64,000 nucleotides of DNA, taken from NCBI GenBank assembly GCA_028285685.1, contig JANQOR010000034.1, forward strand, positions 1 to 64,000, in the 5' to 3' direction. Below the pieces are notes generated by a model. It was not told the DNA's origin, made no database searches, and saw only the letters and a list, made by a program, of their open reading frames with translations. Positions within the stretch are counted from its first letter, which is position 1; every line of letters starts with the position of its first letter. The translations under genes were made by a program, and so were the position numbers. The stretch is from Cyclobacteriaceae bacterium (GTDB lineage Bacteria; Bacteroidota; Bacteroidia; Cytophagales; Cyclobacteriaceae). Shown here one piece after another: positions 51,967-61,128 of this stretch.

Positions 51967-53370
51967 ATGGAATACCGCATTGAACATGATACCATGGGCG
52001 AGGTAAAAGTACCCGCTGACAAATACTGGGGAGCACAAACGGAACGATCCAGGAACAATTTTAAAATTGGAGGCGAAAAAAATCAAATGCCGAATGAGAT
52101 CATTAGGGCATTTGCCATCCTGAAGAAGTCCGCAGCTGAAACCAATATGGATCTCGGCGTGCTTGCCAAGGAAAAAGCAGATTTGATTGCAAAGGTTTGT
52201 GATGAAATCTCGGAAGGCAAGCTTGACGATCAGTTTCCATTGGTCGTCTGGCAAACGGGATCAGGTACCCAGTCCAACATGAATTCAAATGAGGTAATCG
52301 CAAACCGGGCGCACGTGCTTAATGGAGGTTCTTTGGAAGACGACACCAAAGCCATTCACCCCAATGATGATGTAAACAAAAGTCAAAGCTCCAATGACAC
52401 TTTTCCAACTGCCATGCATATTGCCGGGTACAAGATCATCGTTGAGAATACCATTCCCAAAGTGACAAAACTTAGGGATACACTAAAACAAAAATCAGAT
52501 GCATTCAAGAATTGTGTGAAAATTGGTCGGACCCATTTCATGGATGCAACACCACTCAGTTTGGGGCAGGAGTTTTCAGGTTATGTTTCCCAGCTTGACC
52601 ATGGACTCAAAGCATTAAACAATACGCTCGATCATCTTTCAGAATTGGCGCTTGGCGGGACAGCAGTCGGAACAGGATTGAACACACCGGAAGGTTACGC
52701 AGATCTAGTCGCAGAAAAAATTGCCAAGTACTCAGGCATGCCCATGCGATCTGCAGAAAATAAATTCGAAGCACTAGCTGCTCATGATGCAATTGTCGAA
52801 TCCCACGGTGCCTTGAAACAACTTGCGGTCAGCCTGATGAAGATCGGAAACGATATACGTATGCTATGTTCTGGTCCTCGAAGTGGAATCGGTGAAATCC
52901 TTATTCCTGAAAATGAGCCCGGCTCCTCTATCATGCCTGGCAAAGTGAACCCTACGCAGTGTGAAGCGTTGACGATGGTCTGCGCGCAGGTCATTGGGAA
53001 CGATGTAGCCGTCTCCGCAGGAGGTATGACCGGCCATTTCGAATTGAATGTTTTTAAGCCGATGATGGTCTTCAATTTGCTGAATTCAGCCCGTTTGATA
53101 GGAGATGCGTGTGAATCATTTAATGATAATTGCGCCATCGGAATTGAGCCAAATCATCCGGTTATTAAGGAAAAATTGGAGAATTCCCTGATGCTTGTGA
53201 CCGCTCTCAACACACATATTGGATATGAAAATGCGGCCAAAATCGCAAAAAAAGCGCATAAGGAGGGTACTACATTGAGGGAGGCGGCCATCGAACTGGG
53301 GCTTGTTACGGGTGAACAGTTCACGGAATGGGTCAAACCGGAGGATATGATTGGCTCTCTGAAAAAATGA
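51967..53370 (+). CDS. fumC: Class II fumarate hydratase
   Basis: 467-aa iron-independent fumarase, interconverting fumarate and malate in the TCA cycle. N-terminal substrate region [20 protein letters not shown], catalytic-loop signature [11 protein letters not shown] near residue 320, and [17 protein letters not shown] in the middle. Class II fumarases need no Fe-S cluster and are favoured under iron limitation in some bacteria, which fits its position beside an operator-controlled regulator. It has its own promoter. Confidence 0.96.
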   Translation: MEYRIEHDTMGEVKVPADKYWGAQTERSRNNFKIGGEKNQMPNEIIRAFAILKKSAAETNMDLGVLAKEKADLIAKVCDEISEGKLDDQFPLVVWQTGSGTQSNMNSNEVIANRAHVLNGGSLEDDTKAIHPNDDVNKSQSSNDTFPTAMHIAGYKIIVENTIPKVTKLRDTLKQKSDAFKNCVKIGRTHFMDATPLSLGQEFSGYVSQLDHGLKALNNTLDHLSELALGGTAVGTGLNTPEGYADLVAEKIAKYSGMPMRSAENKFEALAAHDAIVESHGALKQLAVSLMKIGNDIRMLCSGPRSGIGEILIPENEPGSSIMPGKVNPTQCEALTMVCAQVIGNDVAVSAGGMTGHFELNVFKPMMVFNLLNSARLIGDACESFNDNCAIGIEPNHPVIKEKLENSLMLVTALNTHIGYENAAKIAKKAHKEGTTLREAAIELGLVTGEQFTEWVKPEDMIGSLKK

Positions 53371-53397
53371 TTTCAGGCTTATTTCTAGACTTTTTTG

Positions 53398-53405
53398 TAC
53401 TTTAG
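53398..53405 (+). promoter_or_regulatory. Possible -7 box of the SPOR-like gene
   Basis: TACTTTAG matches TAnnTTTG with one mismatch, 40 bases before the chosen ATG at 53446. Confidence 0.35.
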
Positions 53406-53445
53406 TGGTATCAAAATTTGCTTTTTAAATCAATTTCATAAGAAA

Positions 53446-54066
53446 ATGAAAAGAATATTATCCCTCACCGCATTAGCCCTTTGCTTCGTATTCACGTACG
53501 ACGCCTCTGCTCAGATGAGCAAGAAAGAAGCTAAAGAATGGAAAAAGAGAATCAAACAGTTGCAACCTGAGCAGTACAAGCAATTGCTTGACGAAAACAA
53601 GTCCCTTAAGGGACAAGTGACCAGCTTGCGTACCGAGTTAGGCAACGTCGATGACAGAATCGCAGAGAAGGATGAGCAGATTCTTTCGTATCAATCGCAG
53701 GTTTCTGATCTTCGAAATGAGCTCACCAGAGTTCAAAGCGAAGCGCAAGCTCAGCCTCAGCAAGTTGTATCCAACGAGCCAGCCTCGAACATCGACGAAG
53801 CAAGAGGAGTCGTGTTCAAGGTACAGATTGGTGCCTTTACACAGAAGGATCTGAGTAAGTACAAGGACAACACCAGGAATTTTTCCGAGGAAGAAGAGGG
53901 TGGTGTGCGAAGGTATACGATTGGTGTTTTCAGAGAGTACTGGGATGCCGACACGTTCAAAAAGTACTTAAGAGAAATGGGCGTGAAAGATGCCTGGGTC
54001 GTTTCATATAGAGATGGTCAGCGAGTTCCTATTAAGGATGTGCTAGAAGGCGTCTCCAAGTCTTAG
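53446..54066 (+). CDS. Exported coiled-coil protein with SPOR-like C-terminal domain
   Basis: 206 aa from the ATG at 53446 (MKRILSLTALALCFVFTYDAS), which gives a signal peptide ending near ASAQ. An earlier in-frame ATG at 53395 adds a non-signal segment. Residues ~30-105 form a coiled coil rich in K, E, L and Q. The C-terminal domain (VVFKVQIGAFTQKDLSKY to DAWVVSYRDGQRV) resembles SPOR, which binds septal peptidoglycan. Envelope function likely. Followed by a strong terminator. Confidence 0.82.
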   Translation: MKRILSLTALALCFVFTYDASAQMSKKEAKEWKKRIKQLQPEQYKQLLDENKSLKGQVTSLRTELGNVDDRIAEKDEQILSYQSQVSDLRNELTRVQSEAQAQPQQVVSNEPASNIDEARGVVFKVQIGAFTQKDLSKYKDNTRNFSEEEEGGVRRYTIGVFREYWDADTFKKYLREMGVKDAWVVSYRDGQRVPIKDVLEGVSKS

Positions 54067-54090
54067 AAGTTCTATTAAAGAAAATATGGA

Positions 54091-54125
54091 CCCCATCTTG
54101 TCAAGGCAGGATGGGGCTTTTTTTT
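54091..54125 (+). terminator. Strong intrinsic terminator
   Basis: A 10-base stem (CCCCATCTTG and CAGGATGGGG, one G-T pair) with a 6-base loop, then C and eight T. It ends the SPOR-like gene, just before the map promoter. Confidence 0.88.
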
Positions 54126-54130
54126 GTTAT

Positions 54131-54138
54131 TACTTTTG
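54131..54138 (+). promoter_or_regulatory. -7 box of map
   Basis: TACTTTTG matches TAnnTTTG; the ATG follows 7 bases later, giving a very short leader. Confidence 0.6.
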
Positions 54139-54145
54139 CACCTCC

Positions 54146-54937
54146 ATGATCCAATACAAAACCAAGGAAGAAATAGAGTTGATGCGTGAGAGCGCACAAA
54201 TTGTATCCAAGACATTAGGCTTGATGGCATCAAAAATTGCCGCAGGTGTTAATCTTTTGGATCTGGATAAACAGGCGGATGAATTTATCCGGGATCATGG
54301 AGCGGTACCAGGTTTTTTGGGTTTGTATGATTATCCAAAATCCATTATCACCTCCGTAAATGAACAGGTAGTACATGGAATCCCAACTGATCGAGAGCTT
54401 CAGGAGGGAGACATCGTCGGAGTTGATATTGGAGTACTGAAGAATGGTTTCTACGGCGATCATGCCTACACTTTTGCAGTGGGCGAAATTGATCCAAAAG
54501 TTGCCAAGCTCTTGAAGGTCACTAAGGAATCTCTTTACCTTGGAATAGAAGAGTTGGTAGAGGGAAACAGAATTGGAGACGTAAGCTTTGCTGTGCAACA
54601 ACATGCTGAGAAAAATGGATATGGAGTCGTGAGAGAGTTGGTGGGCCATGGGCTTGGGCAAAAAATGCACGAATCTCCCGAAGTACCCAATTTTGGCAAA
54701 AGAGGAAGAGGAAGTAAGATAAAAAACGGGCTTGTAGTTGCCATTGAGCCCATGATCAACATGGGGACGCGACGGGTTCTACAATTAAATGATGGTTGGA
54801 CCATAGTCACAGCTGATAAGCAACCGTCAGCTCATTTTGAGCACGATGTTGCCGTGGTGGATGGCAAGCCTGAGATCCTTTCAACCTTCAAATTCATTGA
54901 GGAAGAGCTGCAGAAGCAAAATTCCTTGCTGGTCTAA
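54146..54937 (+). CDS. map: Type I methionine aminopeptidase
   Basis: 263-aa cytoplasmic enzyme that removes N-terminal Met from new proteins. I chose the ATG at 54146 (MIQYKTKEEIELMRESA), which matches the usual MAP start; the earlier in-frame ATG lies upstream of the terminator. Metal ligands lie in VGVDIGVLKNGFYGDHAYTF, GHGLGQKMHESPEV, and the Glu residues in VAIEPMINMG and EHDVAVVDG. Part of the plus-strand run ending with the ClC channel. Confidence 0.94.
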   Translation: MIQYKTKEEIELMRESAQIVSKTLGLMASKIAAGVNLLDLDKQADEFIRDHGAVPGFLGLYDYPKSIITSVNEQVVHGIPTDRELQEGDIVGVDIGVLKNGFYGDHAYTFAVGEIDPKVAKLLKVTKESLYLGIEELVEGNRIGDVSFAVQQHAEKNGYGVVRELVGHGLGQKMHESPEVPNFGKRGRGSKIKNGLVVAIEPMINMGTRRVLQLNDGWTIVTADKQPSAHFEHDVAVVDGKPEILSTFKFIEEELQKQNSLLV

Positions 54938-54951
54938 TACTTTGCCCCCTC

Positions 54952-56745
54952 ATGGCAAATCAAAAAAGAAGTAGGTTCAATAGCATTATGATCAAGTTCC
55001 TGGTGTGGAGGTTGAAATACATCAGCGACAATAATTTCCTATTGATCTCCGCTGGATTTATTGGTCTCTTCTCAGGTCTGGCAGCAGTCATCCTAAAAAG
55101 TGTGGTCCACTTCATTATTGACTACCTGGATGTCAACCGCGCACTCTTTGGATTCAACTACACCTACCTTATTTATCCATTGCTGGGAATTCTGCTTACC
55201 TCAATGGTAGCCAGGTACCTATTCAAGGAGAACCTGGGCCATGGAATCACCCAAATCCTATATGCCATCTCAAAGAACTCTAGCATCATCCGAAGAACCA
55301 GAATGTACTCGCGCATGGTTACCAGTGCCATTACGGTAGGGCTGGGCGGTTCAGTAGGGCTGGAGGCACCCATCGTCGTGACTGGGTCAGCGATCGGATC
55401 CAACATGGCACGATTGTTTCATTTTAGCTATAAGAAAAGAACCCTACTACTGGGTTGTGGTGCTGCCGGAGCTATATCAGCGATCTTCAATTCCCCCGTC
55501 ACAGGAGTAATTTTCGCCATGGAAGTAATTCTTACGGAAGTGAAAATCAGCAGGTTCATTCCACTACTAATGGCTTCCGTATGTGGACAGCTAGTTTCGA
55601 TCGTTCTTCTCGGCGATGACATACTTTTCTCCTTTAAGTTGATTGATCCATTCATTGCCCCTGATACCGGGTACTACCTGCTTTTTGGAGCTTTATGTGG
55701 CATGATCTCACTCTACTTCACCAGGATGGTTTACTTATTTGAAGGTGGTATCAAAAAGCTAAGAAATGATTTTGGCCGAGCTTTTATTGGTGGAATTTCC
55801 TTAGCTGTTATTATTCTGCTATTCCCTCCAATCTATGGGGAAGGCTACGAGACCATAAAGAATTTGCTAAGTGGAGACCCAGCTAACATTTTCTTCAGCA
55901 ACCTCTTAAGTTCGTTGTCCGAAAATCAAGCTTCAATCATTCTTTTTCTTGCTCTCGTCTTGTTGGTAAAGCCTATCGCAACCGCACTTACGATTGGAGC
56001 CGGAGGTAGCGGTGGGATTTTTGCCCCTTCTCTCTTTATGGGTGGATTATCAGGCTATATCTTCAGTTCCTCGGCTAATACAATTTTTGGTACTTCTTTA
56101 AGCACAAGTAACTTCACACTTGTTGGAATGTGTGGTGTTATGAGTGGAGTCCTACATGCTCCCTTAACGGCCATTTTTCTTATAGCTGAAATCACAAGTG
56201 GATACATGCTCTTTGTTCCATTAATGTTGGTTTCTGCCATTTCATATTCTACGATTTCCTACTTCGAAAAATATAGTATCTATACCAAAAGACTTATCGA
56301 GACAGGTGATCTCATCCAATATGACAAGGATCAAATTGTTCTAAGTCTTATTGACCTTAAAAAAATCATCGAGAAAGATCTCCTTACCATTCATCCAGAA
56401 CAGTCACTCAATGACCTGGTCAAGCTTGTGAAGAAGAGTAAGCGCAACATCTTCCCTGTAGTTAATGACGATAACCAGCTTGTAGGAATCGTTACGCTTG
56501 ATGACATTCGAGAAATGATGTTTGACGAAGAATCCCGGGAAAATGTAGTTATACAGACAATTATGCAAAAGCCTCCTGCAAGTGTCTCTACACAGGAAAA
56601 AATGCAATCCGTGATGAATAAATTTGAAATAACTCAAGCTTGGAATCTACCCGTTATTGACGATGATCAATACGTAGGATTTATCTCAAAATCCCGAATT
56701 TTCAATGCCTACCGGAAGAAGTTGATCCGGCAAACAGCCGAATAG
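54952..56745 (+). CDS. ClC-type chloride channel/antiporter with CBS domains
   Basis: 597-aa membrane protein of the ClC family, with about ten to twelve helices (residues ~30-440) and two CBS domains at the C-terminus (PEQSLNDLVKLVKKSKRNIF and SVMNKFEITQAWNLPVIDDD). The ion-pathway signatures GLGGSVGLEAP (with the gating-type Glu) and GAGGSGGIFAPSLF are present. Proton-coupled antiport or channel mode cannot be decided without assay. It lies 14 bases downstream of map. Confidence 0.93.
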   Translation: MANQKRSRFNSIMIKFLVWRLKYISDNNFLLISAGFIGLFSGLAAVILKSVVHFIIDYLDVNRALFGFNYTYLIYPLLGILLTSMVARYLFKENLGHGITQILYAISKNSSIIRRTRMYSRMVTSAITVGLGGSVGLEAPIVVTGSAIGSNMARLFHFSYKKRTLLLGCGAAGAISAIFNSPVTGVIFAMEVILTEVKISRFIPLLMASVCGQLVSIVLLGDDILFSFKLIDPFIAPDTGYYLLFGALCGMISLYFTRMVYLFEGGIKKLRNDFGRAFIGGISLAVIILLFPPIYGEGYETIKNLLSGDPANIFFSNLLSSLSENQASIILFLALVLLVKPIATALTIGAGGSGGIFAPSLFMGGLSGYIFSSSANTIFGTSLSTSNFTLVGMCGVMSGVLHAPLTAIFLIAEITSGYMLFVPLMLVSAISYSTISYFEKYSIYTKRLIETGDLIQYDKDQIVLSLIDLKKIIEKDLLTIHPEQSLNDLVKLVKKSKRNIFPVVNDDNQLVGIVTLDDIREMMFDEESRENVVIQTIMQKPPASVSTQEKMQSVMNKFEITQAWNLPVIDDDQYVGFISKSRIFNAYRKKLIRQTAE

Positions 56746-57143
56746 AGGCAATTTCATAATCTACTGATATTCAGCCTATTAAATGGCTTTGATTATAGTT
56801 ATCAACAAAACTAGATTACGATTGGTAATGCACAAGTGGCTGACAATAAGGCAGTTAGGTGGATGCTGCATATTGATGTGGATAACTTACCAATATTGTT
56901 GATAAACTATGGCGCGGATCGACGAAAGTCTATTCTCAAACAGGTATATCTACCTAATATTCTCGGATTCCCTCCTTTCTGCTCATGGAGCTCTTCTGGA
57001 TTAGCTCACATTATCAAATTGTTCTTGTTGACTTGTCCCTTTTGATGGATTTCAACATCACATCTTGAAAAAGTCCAATTAAAATTGGGGTACCCTTTTA
57101 GCCCTAAATAACTCAATTCCATTAAATTCGTACCAATTTCCAT
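56746..57143. other. Intergenic region
   Basis: 398 bases between the ClC gene and a thioredoxin-like gene. I see no gene-like frame; a 69-codon GTG-started frame is not convincing. No exact TAnnTTTG box found upstream of the next gene. Confidence 0.5.
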
Positions 57144-57611
57144 ATGAAGAAGCTTTTATTTCTACTCTTATTGATCACTATTTTAAGTGCCAATTCTCAA
57201 AGTGTTGAGACGGTAAATTTTTCCCAACTTCAGGAAAAAATCTTATATACTGAAGCTCCCTTAACTGTTTTTAATTTTTGGGCGACATGGTGTGGCCCTT
57301 GTGTGAAAGAAATGCCACACTTTGATGAGCTTGAAACTGGCAATGGTGATATCAAAGTCTATTTCGTAAGTGTTGACTTTAAGCAAGATTTCAATAGGGT
57401 AGAAAAATTTCTTGAAAAGAGAGAGCTAAAATCCGAGGTACTCTTTCTGGATGAAAAAGATCCCGATAGCTACATGCGCAAAGTAAGTGACGACTGGAGT
57501 GGGGCTATCCCCGCGACTTTGTTTGTCACGGACCTTGGCAAAACTTTTTTCCACGAGAAAGCATTTACAAAAGAAGAGCTGCAAAAAACAGTTGAAAAAT
57601 ATTTGAATTAA
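57144..57611 (+). CDS. TlpA-like periplasmic thioredoxin
   Basis: 155-aa exported thioredoxin-fold protein. The signal peptide is MKKLLFLLLLITILSANSQS and the active site is WATWCGPCVKEMP (Cys50, Cys53). TlpA-like proteins reduce disulfides or keep cytochrome c thiols reduced in the periplasm. It lies 5 bases upstream of a second thioredoxin-fold gene; the two may act together. Confidence 0.88.
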   Translation: MKKLLFLLLLITILSANSQSVETVNFSQLQEKILYTEAPLTVFNFWATWCGPCVKEMPHFDELETGNGDIKVYFVSVDFKQDFNRVEKFLEKRELKSEVLFLDEKDPDSYMRKVSDDWSGAIPATLFVTDLGKTFFHEKAFTKEELQKTVEKYLN

Positions 57612-57616
57612 CCTTT

Positions 57617-58252
57617 ATGTCTGAAACCATGAAAAAGACCTTTATCCTTTTAACAGGAATACTCGTCGTAGTGGCGGTACTATTCCTAAACGCTAAGGAG
57701 CCAGCACCCGGATACGGAATTGGCGACTATGCGACTGACTTTAAGCTTCCTAACATTGACGGCAAAGAAGTTTCTATGGCCGATTACGAAGACGCGAAGG
57801 GTTTTATTGTCATTTTTACTTGCAATACATGCCCGTATGCCCAAGCGTATGAATCACGAATAATTGATCTGGACAAAAAATATGCAAGTAAAGGATTTCC
57901 TGTAATTGCTATTAACCCAAATGACCTCTCTCAACAACCTGACGACAGCATGGAAAAGATGAAAACCAGAGCTGCTGATAAGGGTTACACATTTCCATAC
58001 CTACGGGATGACAGTCAGGAGGTAGCAAAAGCATACGGTGCTACTAAGACGCCTCACGTTTATCTCCTAAATAAGGAGGCATCCAGCAAATACAAGGTGG
58101 AATTTATCGGAGCAATAGATGATAGCCCAAGGGATGCTAGTGATGTCTCTGAACGATACGTGGAGGCCGCAATTGATGCACTAATGACAGGTGGTAAGCC
58201 AAGTGTCACAGAAAAACGAGCCATAGGTTGCACCATTAAGTGGAAGAGTTGA
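57617..58252 (+). CDS. Second thioredoxin/peroxiredoxin-fold exported protein
   Basis: 211-aa protein with an N-terminal hydrophobic segment (FILLTGILVVVAVLFL, residues 9-24) and an AhpC/TlpA-like domain. The redox motif is CNTC (Cys69, Cys72; ...VIFTCNTCPYAQAYE), with the fold's cis-Pro region in GATKTPHVYLL. A peroxidase or thiol-disulfide role is inferred. It ends near a strong bidirectional terminator. Confidence 0.85.
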   Translation: MSETMKKTFILLTGILVVVAVLFLNAKEPAPGYGIGDYATDFKLPNIDGKEVSMADYEDAKGFIVIFTCNTCPYAQAYESRIIDLDKKYASKGFPVIAINPNDLSQQPDDSMEKMKTRAADKGYTFPYLRDDSQEVAKAYGATKTPHVYLLNKEASSKYKVEFIGAIDDSPRDASDVSERYVEAAIDALMTGGKPSVTEKRAIGCTIKWKS

Positions 58253-58270
58253 TTGATTGAAGAAACAATA

Positions 58271-58298
58271 AAAAAGCCTCACGAATGTGAGGCTTTTT
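58271..58298. terminator. Strong bidirectional terminator
   Basis: A perfect 12-base stem (AAAAAGCCTCAC and GTGAGGCTTTTT) with a 4-base loop lies between the convergent thioredoxin-fold and raiA genes. Confidence 0.9.
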
Positions 58299-58319
58299 GG
58301 TTTACGATTGACTCAAAAT

Positions 58320-58619
58320 TCAATGCGCATATAATTTGTCCTTGTGTTTCCTAAGTTGCCTTCTTAATCCTTCTACTGCATCATCGACCCCAGCTTCGAA
58401 TGATCTTGCCTGCTCCTTGGCAAAAAATTGATTGCCAGGCGAGTTTAGCTTGATCTCGACTATTTTATTCTCACGATTGCCATCGTTTTCGACCTTTAAA
58501 AAAACTTCTCCATCAATTATTCTATCGTAGTAGGTTTCTAACTTATCTACTTTTCGCTGGATAAAATCTAACAGCTTATAGTCTGCGTCGAAGTGGATAG
58601 AATGCATTTGTAACTTCAT
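58320..58619 (-). CDS. raiA: Ribosome hibernation/translation inhibition factor RaiA/HPF
   Basis: 99-aa short HPF/RaiA protein that binds the 30S subunit in stationary phase. Characteristic start MKLQMHSIHFDADYKLLDFI and the basic C-terminus RRQLRKHKDKLYAH. It follows xerC-type by 26 bases and closes the rpsU-xer-raiA run. Confidence 0.92.
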   Translation of the reverse strand: MKLQMHSIHFDADYKLLDFIQRKVDKLETYYDRIIDGEVFLKVENDGNRENKIVEIKLNSPGNQFFAKEQARSFEAGVDDAVEGLRRQLRKHKDKLYAH

Positions 58620-58645
58620 CTTGTCACGGTTTTATAGGTTGAACA

Positions 58646-59521
58646 TTATGCTTTAGGATGTGCCTGATCAAAGGCACTCTTCAGCTTTTCAATTGAATTA
58701 TGTGTATAGACCTGTGTTGCAGCGAGACTTGTATGTCCCAACAAGTCTTTGACTGCATTCAAATCTGCACCTTTATTTAATAAATGAGTTGCGAAGGAGT
58801 GTCTCAATACATGAGGGCTCTTTTTACTCAGCGTGGTCACGGCATGGAGGTAGCTTTTGACCTTCCTCTGTATAAACATCGGATATGCTTTTTCTCCTGA
58901 ATCTGTCAATATCAAAAACTCACTTCGCAATCCTGCTTCTTCTTTTTTCTTTTTGTACTCCTCAGCTAATATTAACAACGCCTCTGATACTGGAATAATT
59001 CGCTCCTTGTTTCTTTTTCCCAGTACTTTGAGTGTTTTGTTATGTGTATTTAGATCTGAGTCCTTTAAGCTCGTTAATTCCGAGAGCCGCATGCCGGTGG
59101 CGTAAAAAAGCTCTAATAGTAATTGATCTCTTTTCCCTTCAAAGTCGTCTCGAAAATCCACTTTGTCTAGCATAGCCGATACTTCCTCTTCTTTCACAAA
59201 TGCTGGTAGACTCTTAGGTGTCTTTAGGGGCTTTAGCTGAGAGGCAGGATTTAACTCAATAAACTCCCTGGCGAGCAAGAATTTGTAAAGTGATTTTAAG
59301 GTGGCAATTTTTCTATTCACTGATCTCGGAGAAAGTTCCTCTTCCATCAATGAGACGATCCAGCCTCTTAGGTGGACATGGTCTGCGTCAATAATTTCTG
59401 TGATTTCGAATTCTGATTCCAGGTAACCCTGAAATTGGTTCAAATCTTTTCGGTATGCCTGTATGGTGTGAGGGCTGTAGCGCTTTTCGAAAGAAAGGTA
59501 TTTGAAAAAAGATTCAACCAT
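58646..59521 (-). CDS. Tyrosine recombinase XerC/XerD
   Basis: 291-aa site-specific recombinase. An N-terminal SAM-like DNA-binding domain (SFEKRYSPHTIQAYRKDLNQF) precedes the catalytic domain. Active-site residues are Arg in TGMRLSELTSL, His-x-x-Arg in HVLRHSFATHLLN, His in LGHTSLAATQ, and Tyr in VYTH. The XerC versus XerD call cannot be settled. It lies 73 bases downstream of rpsU, typical of the Bacteroidota cluster of ribosome genes. Confidence 0.92.
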   Translation of the reverse strand: MVESFFKYLSFEKRYSPHTIQAYRKDLNQFQGYLESEFEITEIIDADHVHLRGWIVSLMEEELSPRSVNRKIATLKSLYKFLLAREFIELNPASQLKPLKTPKSLPAFVKEEEVSAMLDKVDFRDDFEGKRDQLLLELFYATGMRLSELTSLKDSDLNTHNKTLKVLGKRNKERIIPVSEALLILAEEYKKKKEEAGLRSEFLILTDSGEKAYPMFIQRKVKSYLHAVTTLSKKSPHVLRHSFATHLLNKGADLNAVKDLLGHTSLAATQVYTHNSIEKLKSAFDQAHPKA

Positions 59522-59594
59522 AAGCAGTAAATCCCAAGGATTTGGGATTAGTACTAACTTATAAAAATCTTGTGTGAAGAGGAAGGGTGAAGGC

Positions 59595-59789
59595 TTATTT
59601 ATTTTCCTGATCTCTAAGGCCTTGGATGTATTTCGCCTTAATGATCTCGTTGCGCCTTTTAACTGAAGGTTTGGTGAAATGAGTTCTGGACCTTAACTCA
59701 CGTAAAACCCCAGTTTTCTCAAATTTCTTTTTAAACCGCTTTAGCGCTCTATCAACCGACTCGTTTTCTTTAACGTTTATAATTAACAT
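59595..59789 (-). CDS. rpsU: 30S ribosomal protein S21
   Basis: 64-aa ribosomal protein. I chose the ATG at 59789 (MLIINVKENESVDRALKRFK), which matches the S21 start; an upstream in-frame ATG adds only a short tail. The basic C-terminal helix RRNEIIKAKYIQGL is typical. Preceded by a clear -7 box. Confidence 0.95.
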   Translation of the reverse strand: MLIINVKENESVDRALKRFKKKFEKTGVLRELRSRTHFTKPSVKRRNEIIKAKYIQGLRDQENK

Positions 59790-59810
59790 CTTCAAATTTT
59801 TAAAGGACCG

Positions 59811-59818
59811 CAAATATA
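59811..59818 (-). promoter_or_regulatory. -7 box of rpsU
   Basis: On the minus strand TATATTTG matches TAnnTTTG, 21 bases before the rpsU start. Confidence 0.65.
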
Positions 59819-59844
59819 GCTGTTAAAAATCTGCAATGCAATCA

Positions 59845-61008
59845 TTAAGAAAGTAAGCTTCTGGAAATAACTATTTTTTGAATCTCAGAGGTTCCCTCTC
59901 CAATTGTACAAAGCTTTGCATCTCGATAATATTTTTCCGCTGGATAGTCTTTTGTATATCCGTAGCCTCCAAAAATTTGCACGCCTTCATTAGCAACTTC
60001 GACAGAAATATCCGCAGCGTACAGTTTTGCCATTGCAGATTCCTTGGTGACATTTTTTCCTTGGTTCTTTAATTCTCCAGCTCGGTAAGTAAGAAGTTTG
60101 GCCGCTTCCACTTTGACAGCCATATCTGCTAGCTTGAATGAAATTCCCTGAAACTTAGATATTGGTTTGCCGAACTGCTCACGCTCTTTCGAATAGTCCA
60201 GTGCTGCTTTCAATGCCCCTTCAGCAATGCCACAACTGAGCGCCGCGATGGAAATTCTTCCCCCATCCAGAACCTTTAGTGCCTGAACAAATCCGTTGCC
60301 AACTTCCCCGATGAGGTTGTCCTCCGGAATCCTGCAATCTTCAAAGATCATCTCAGAGGTCTCGGAAGCTCTCATTCCTAGCTTATTCTCTTTTCTTCCC
60401 TTGTTGAACCCCTTGGTACCCCTTTCAACTATAAACGCACTAGCATTTTTAGACTGACCAGGCTCTCCAGTTCGCGCAATAACCACTGCAACATCGCCAG
60501 AGTTGCCATGAGTAATAAAATTTTTAGCTCCATTTATTACCCATTCATCTCCGTCCTTAACGGCCGTTGTTTTCATATTGCCGGCATCTGAACCAGTATT
60601 TGGCTCTGTAAGCCCCCAGGCACCTAACCATTCCCCAGTAGCGAGTTTTGGCAAATACTTCGATTTTTGAGACTCGTTGCAGTGCTGAAGAATATGCCCT
60701 GTACATAGAGAATTATGTGCAGCTAACGAGAGACCAAGCGATCCGTCCACTTTTGCAAGCTCGATGATTGCGGTTACATACTCATGATAACCAAATCCGG
60801 ACCCGCCGTACTCTTCAGGCACCAAGATTCCCATCAATCCCAAATCTCCCATTTTACGGAAGAGCTCTATTGGAAAATGTTGCGTCTCATCCCATTCCAT
60901 TTTGTTGGACTCAATCTCTCTGTCACTGAAATCTCGTATCATCTGAGATATCATCTCCTGATTCTCAGAAACTATCGTTTGCTCTGCATCTAAGGTGTCT
61001 GTTAACAT
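59845..61008 (-). CDS. Acyl-CoA dehydrogenase
   Basis: 387-aa FAD-dependent acyl-CoA dehydrogenase of fatty-acid or short-chain acyl oxidation. N-terminal helical domain, a beta domain with [20 protein letters not shown], and the C-terminal helical domain with catalytic Glu in [20 protein letters not shown]. Chain-length preference not decidable. It is a single gene with its own -7 box. Confidence 0.93.
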   Translation of the reverse strand: MLTDTLDAEQTIVSENQEMISQMIRDFSDREIESNKMEWDETQHFPIELFRKMGDLGLMGILVPEEYGGSGFGYHEYVTAIIELAKVDGSLGLSLAAHNSLCTGHILQHCNESQKSKYLPKLATGEWLGAWGLTEPNTGSDAGNMKTTAVKDGDEWVINGAKNFITHGNSGDVAVVIARTGEPGQSKNASAFIVERGTKGFNKGRKENKLGMRASETSEMIFEDCRIPEDNLIGEVGNGFVQALKVLDGGRISIAALSCGIAEGALKAALDYSKEREQFGKPISKFQGISFKLADMAVKVEAAKLLTYRAGELKNQGKNVTKESAMAKLYAADISVEVANEGVQIFGGYGYTKDYPAEKYYRDAKLCTIGEGTSEIQKIVISRSLLS

Positions 61009-61033
61009 AAATTCTTTTTTGAATTTGAATACG

Positions 61034-61041
61034 CAAAACTA
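61034..61041 (-). promoter_or_regulatory. -7 box of the acyl-CoA dehydrogenase gene
   Basis: On the minus strand TAGTTTTG matches TAnnTTTG, 25 bases before the start codon. Confidence 0.6.
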
Positions 61042-61096
61042 TAAATCTTGTTGGTCAAAAATTAGTCTGATGCTATCCATTGTTTGTCTGATCATA

Positions 61097-61104
61097 TACT
61101 TTTG
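61097..61104 (+). promoter_or_regulatory. -7 box of the UDP-glucose dehydrogenase gene
   Basis: TACTTTTG matches TAnnTTTG, 24 bases before the start codon at 61129. Confidence 0.65.
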
Positions 61105-61128
61105 CGCTCCAATTAGATTTGATACTCA

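Noticed and set aside
56836-57045. 69-codon GTG-started frame in the intergenic region before the TlpA-like gene
   Set aside because: No promoter, no family resemblance and no gene-like composition; probably chance.
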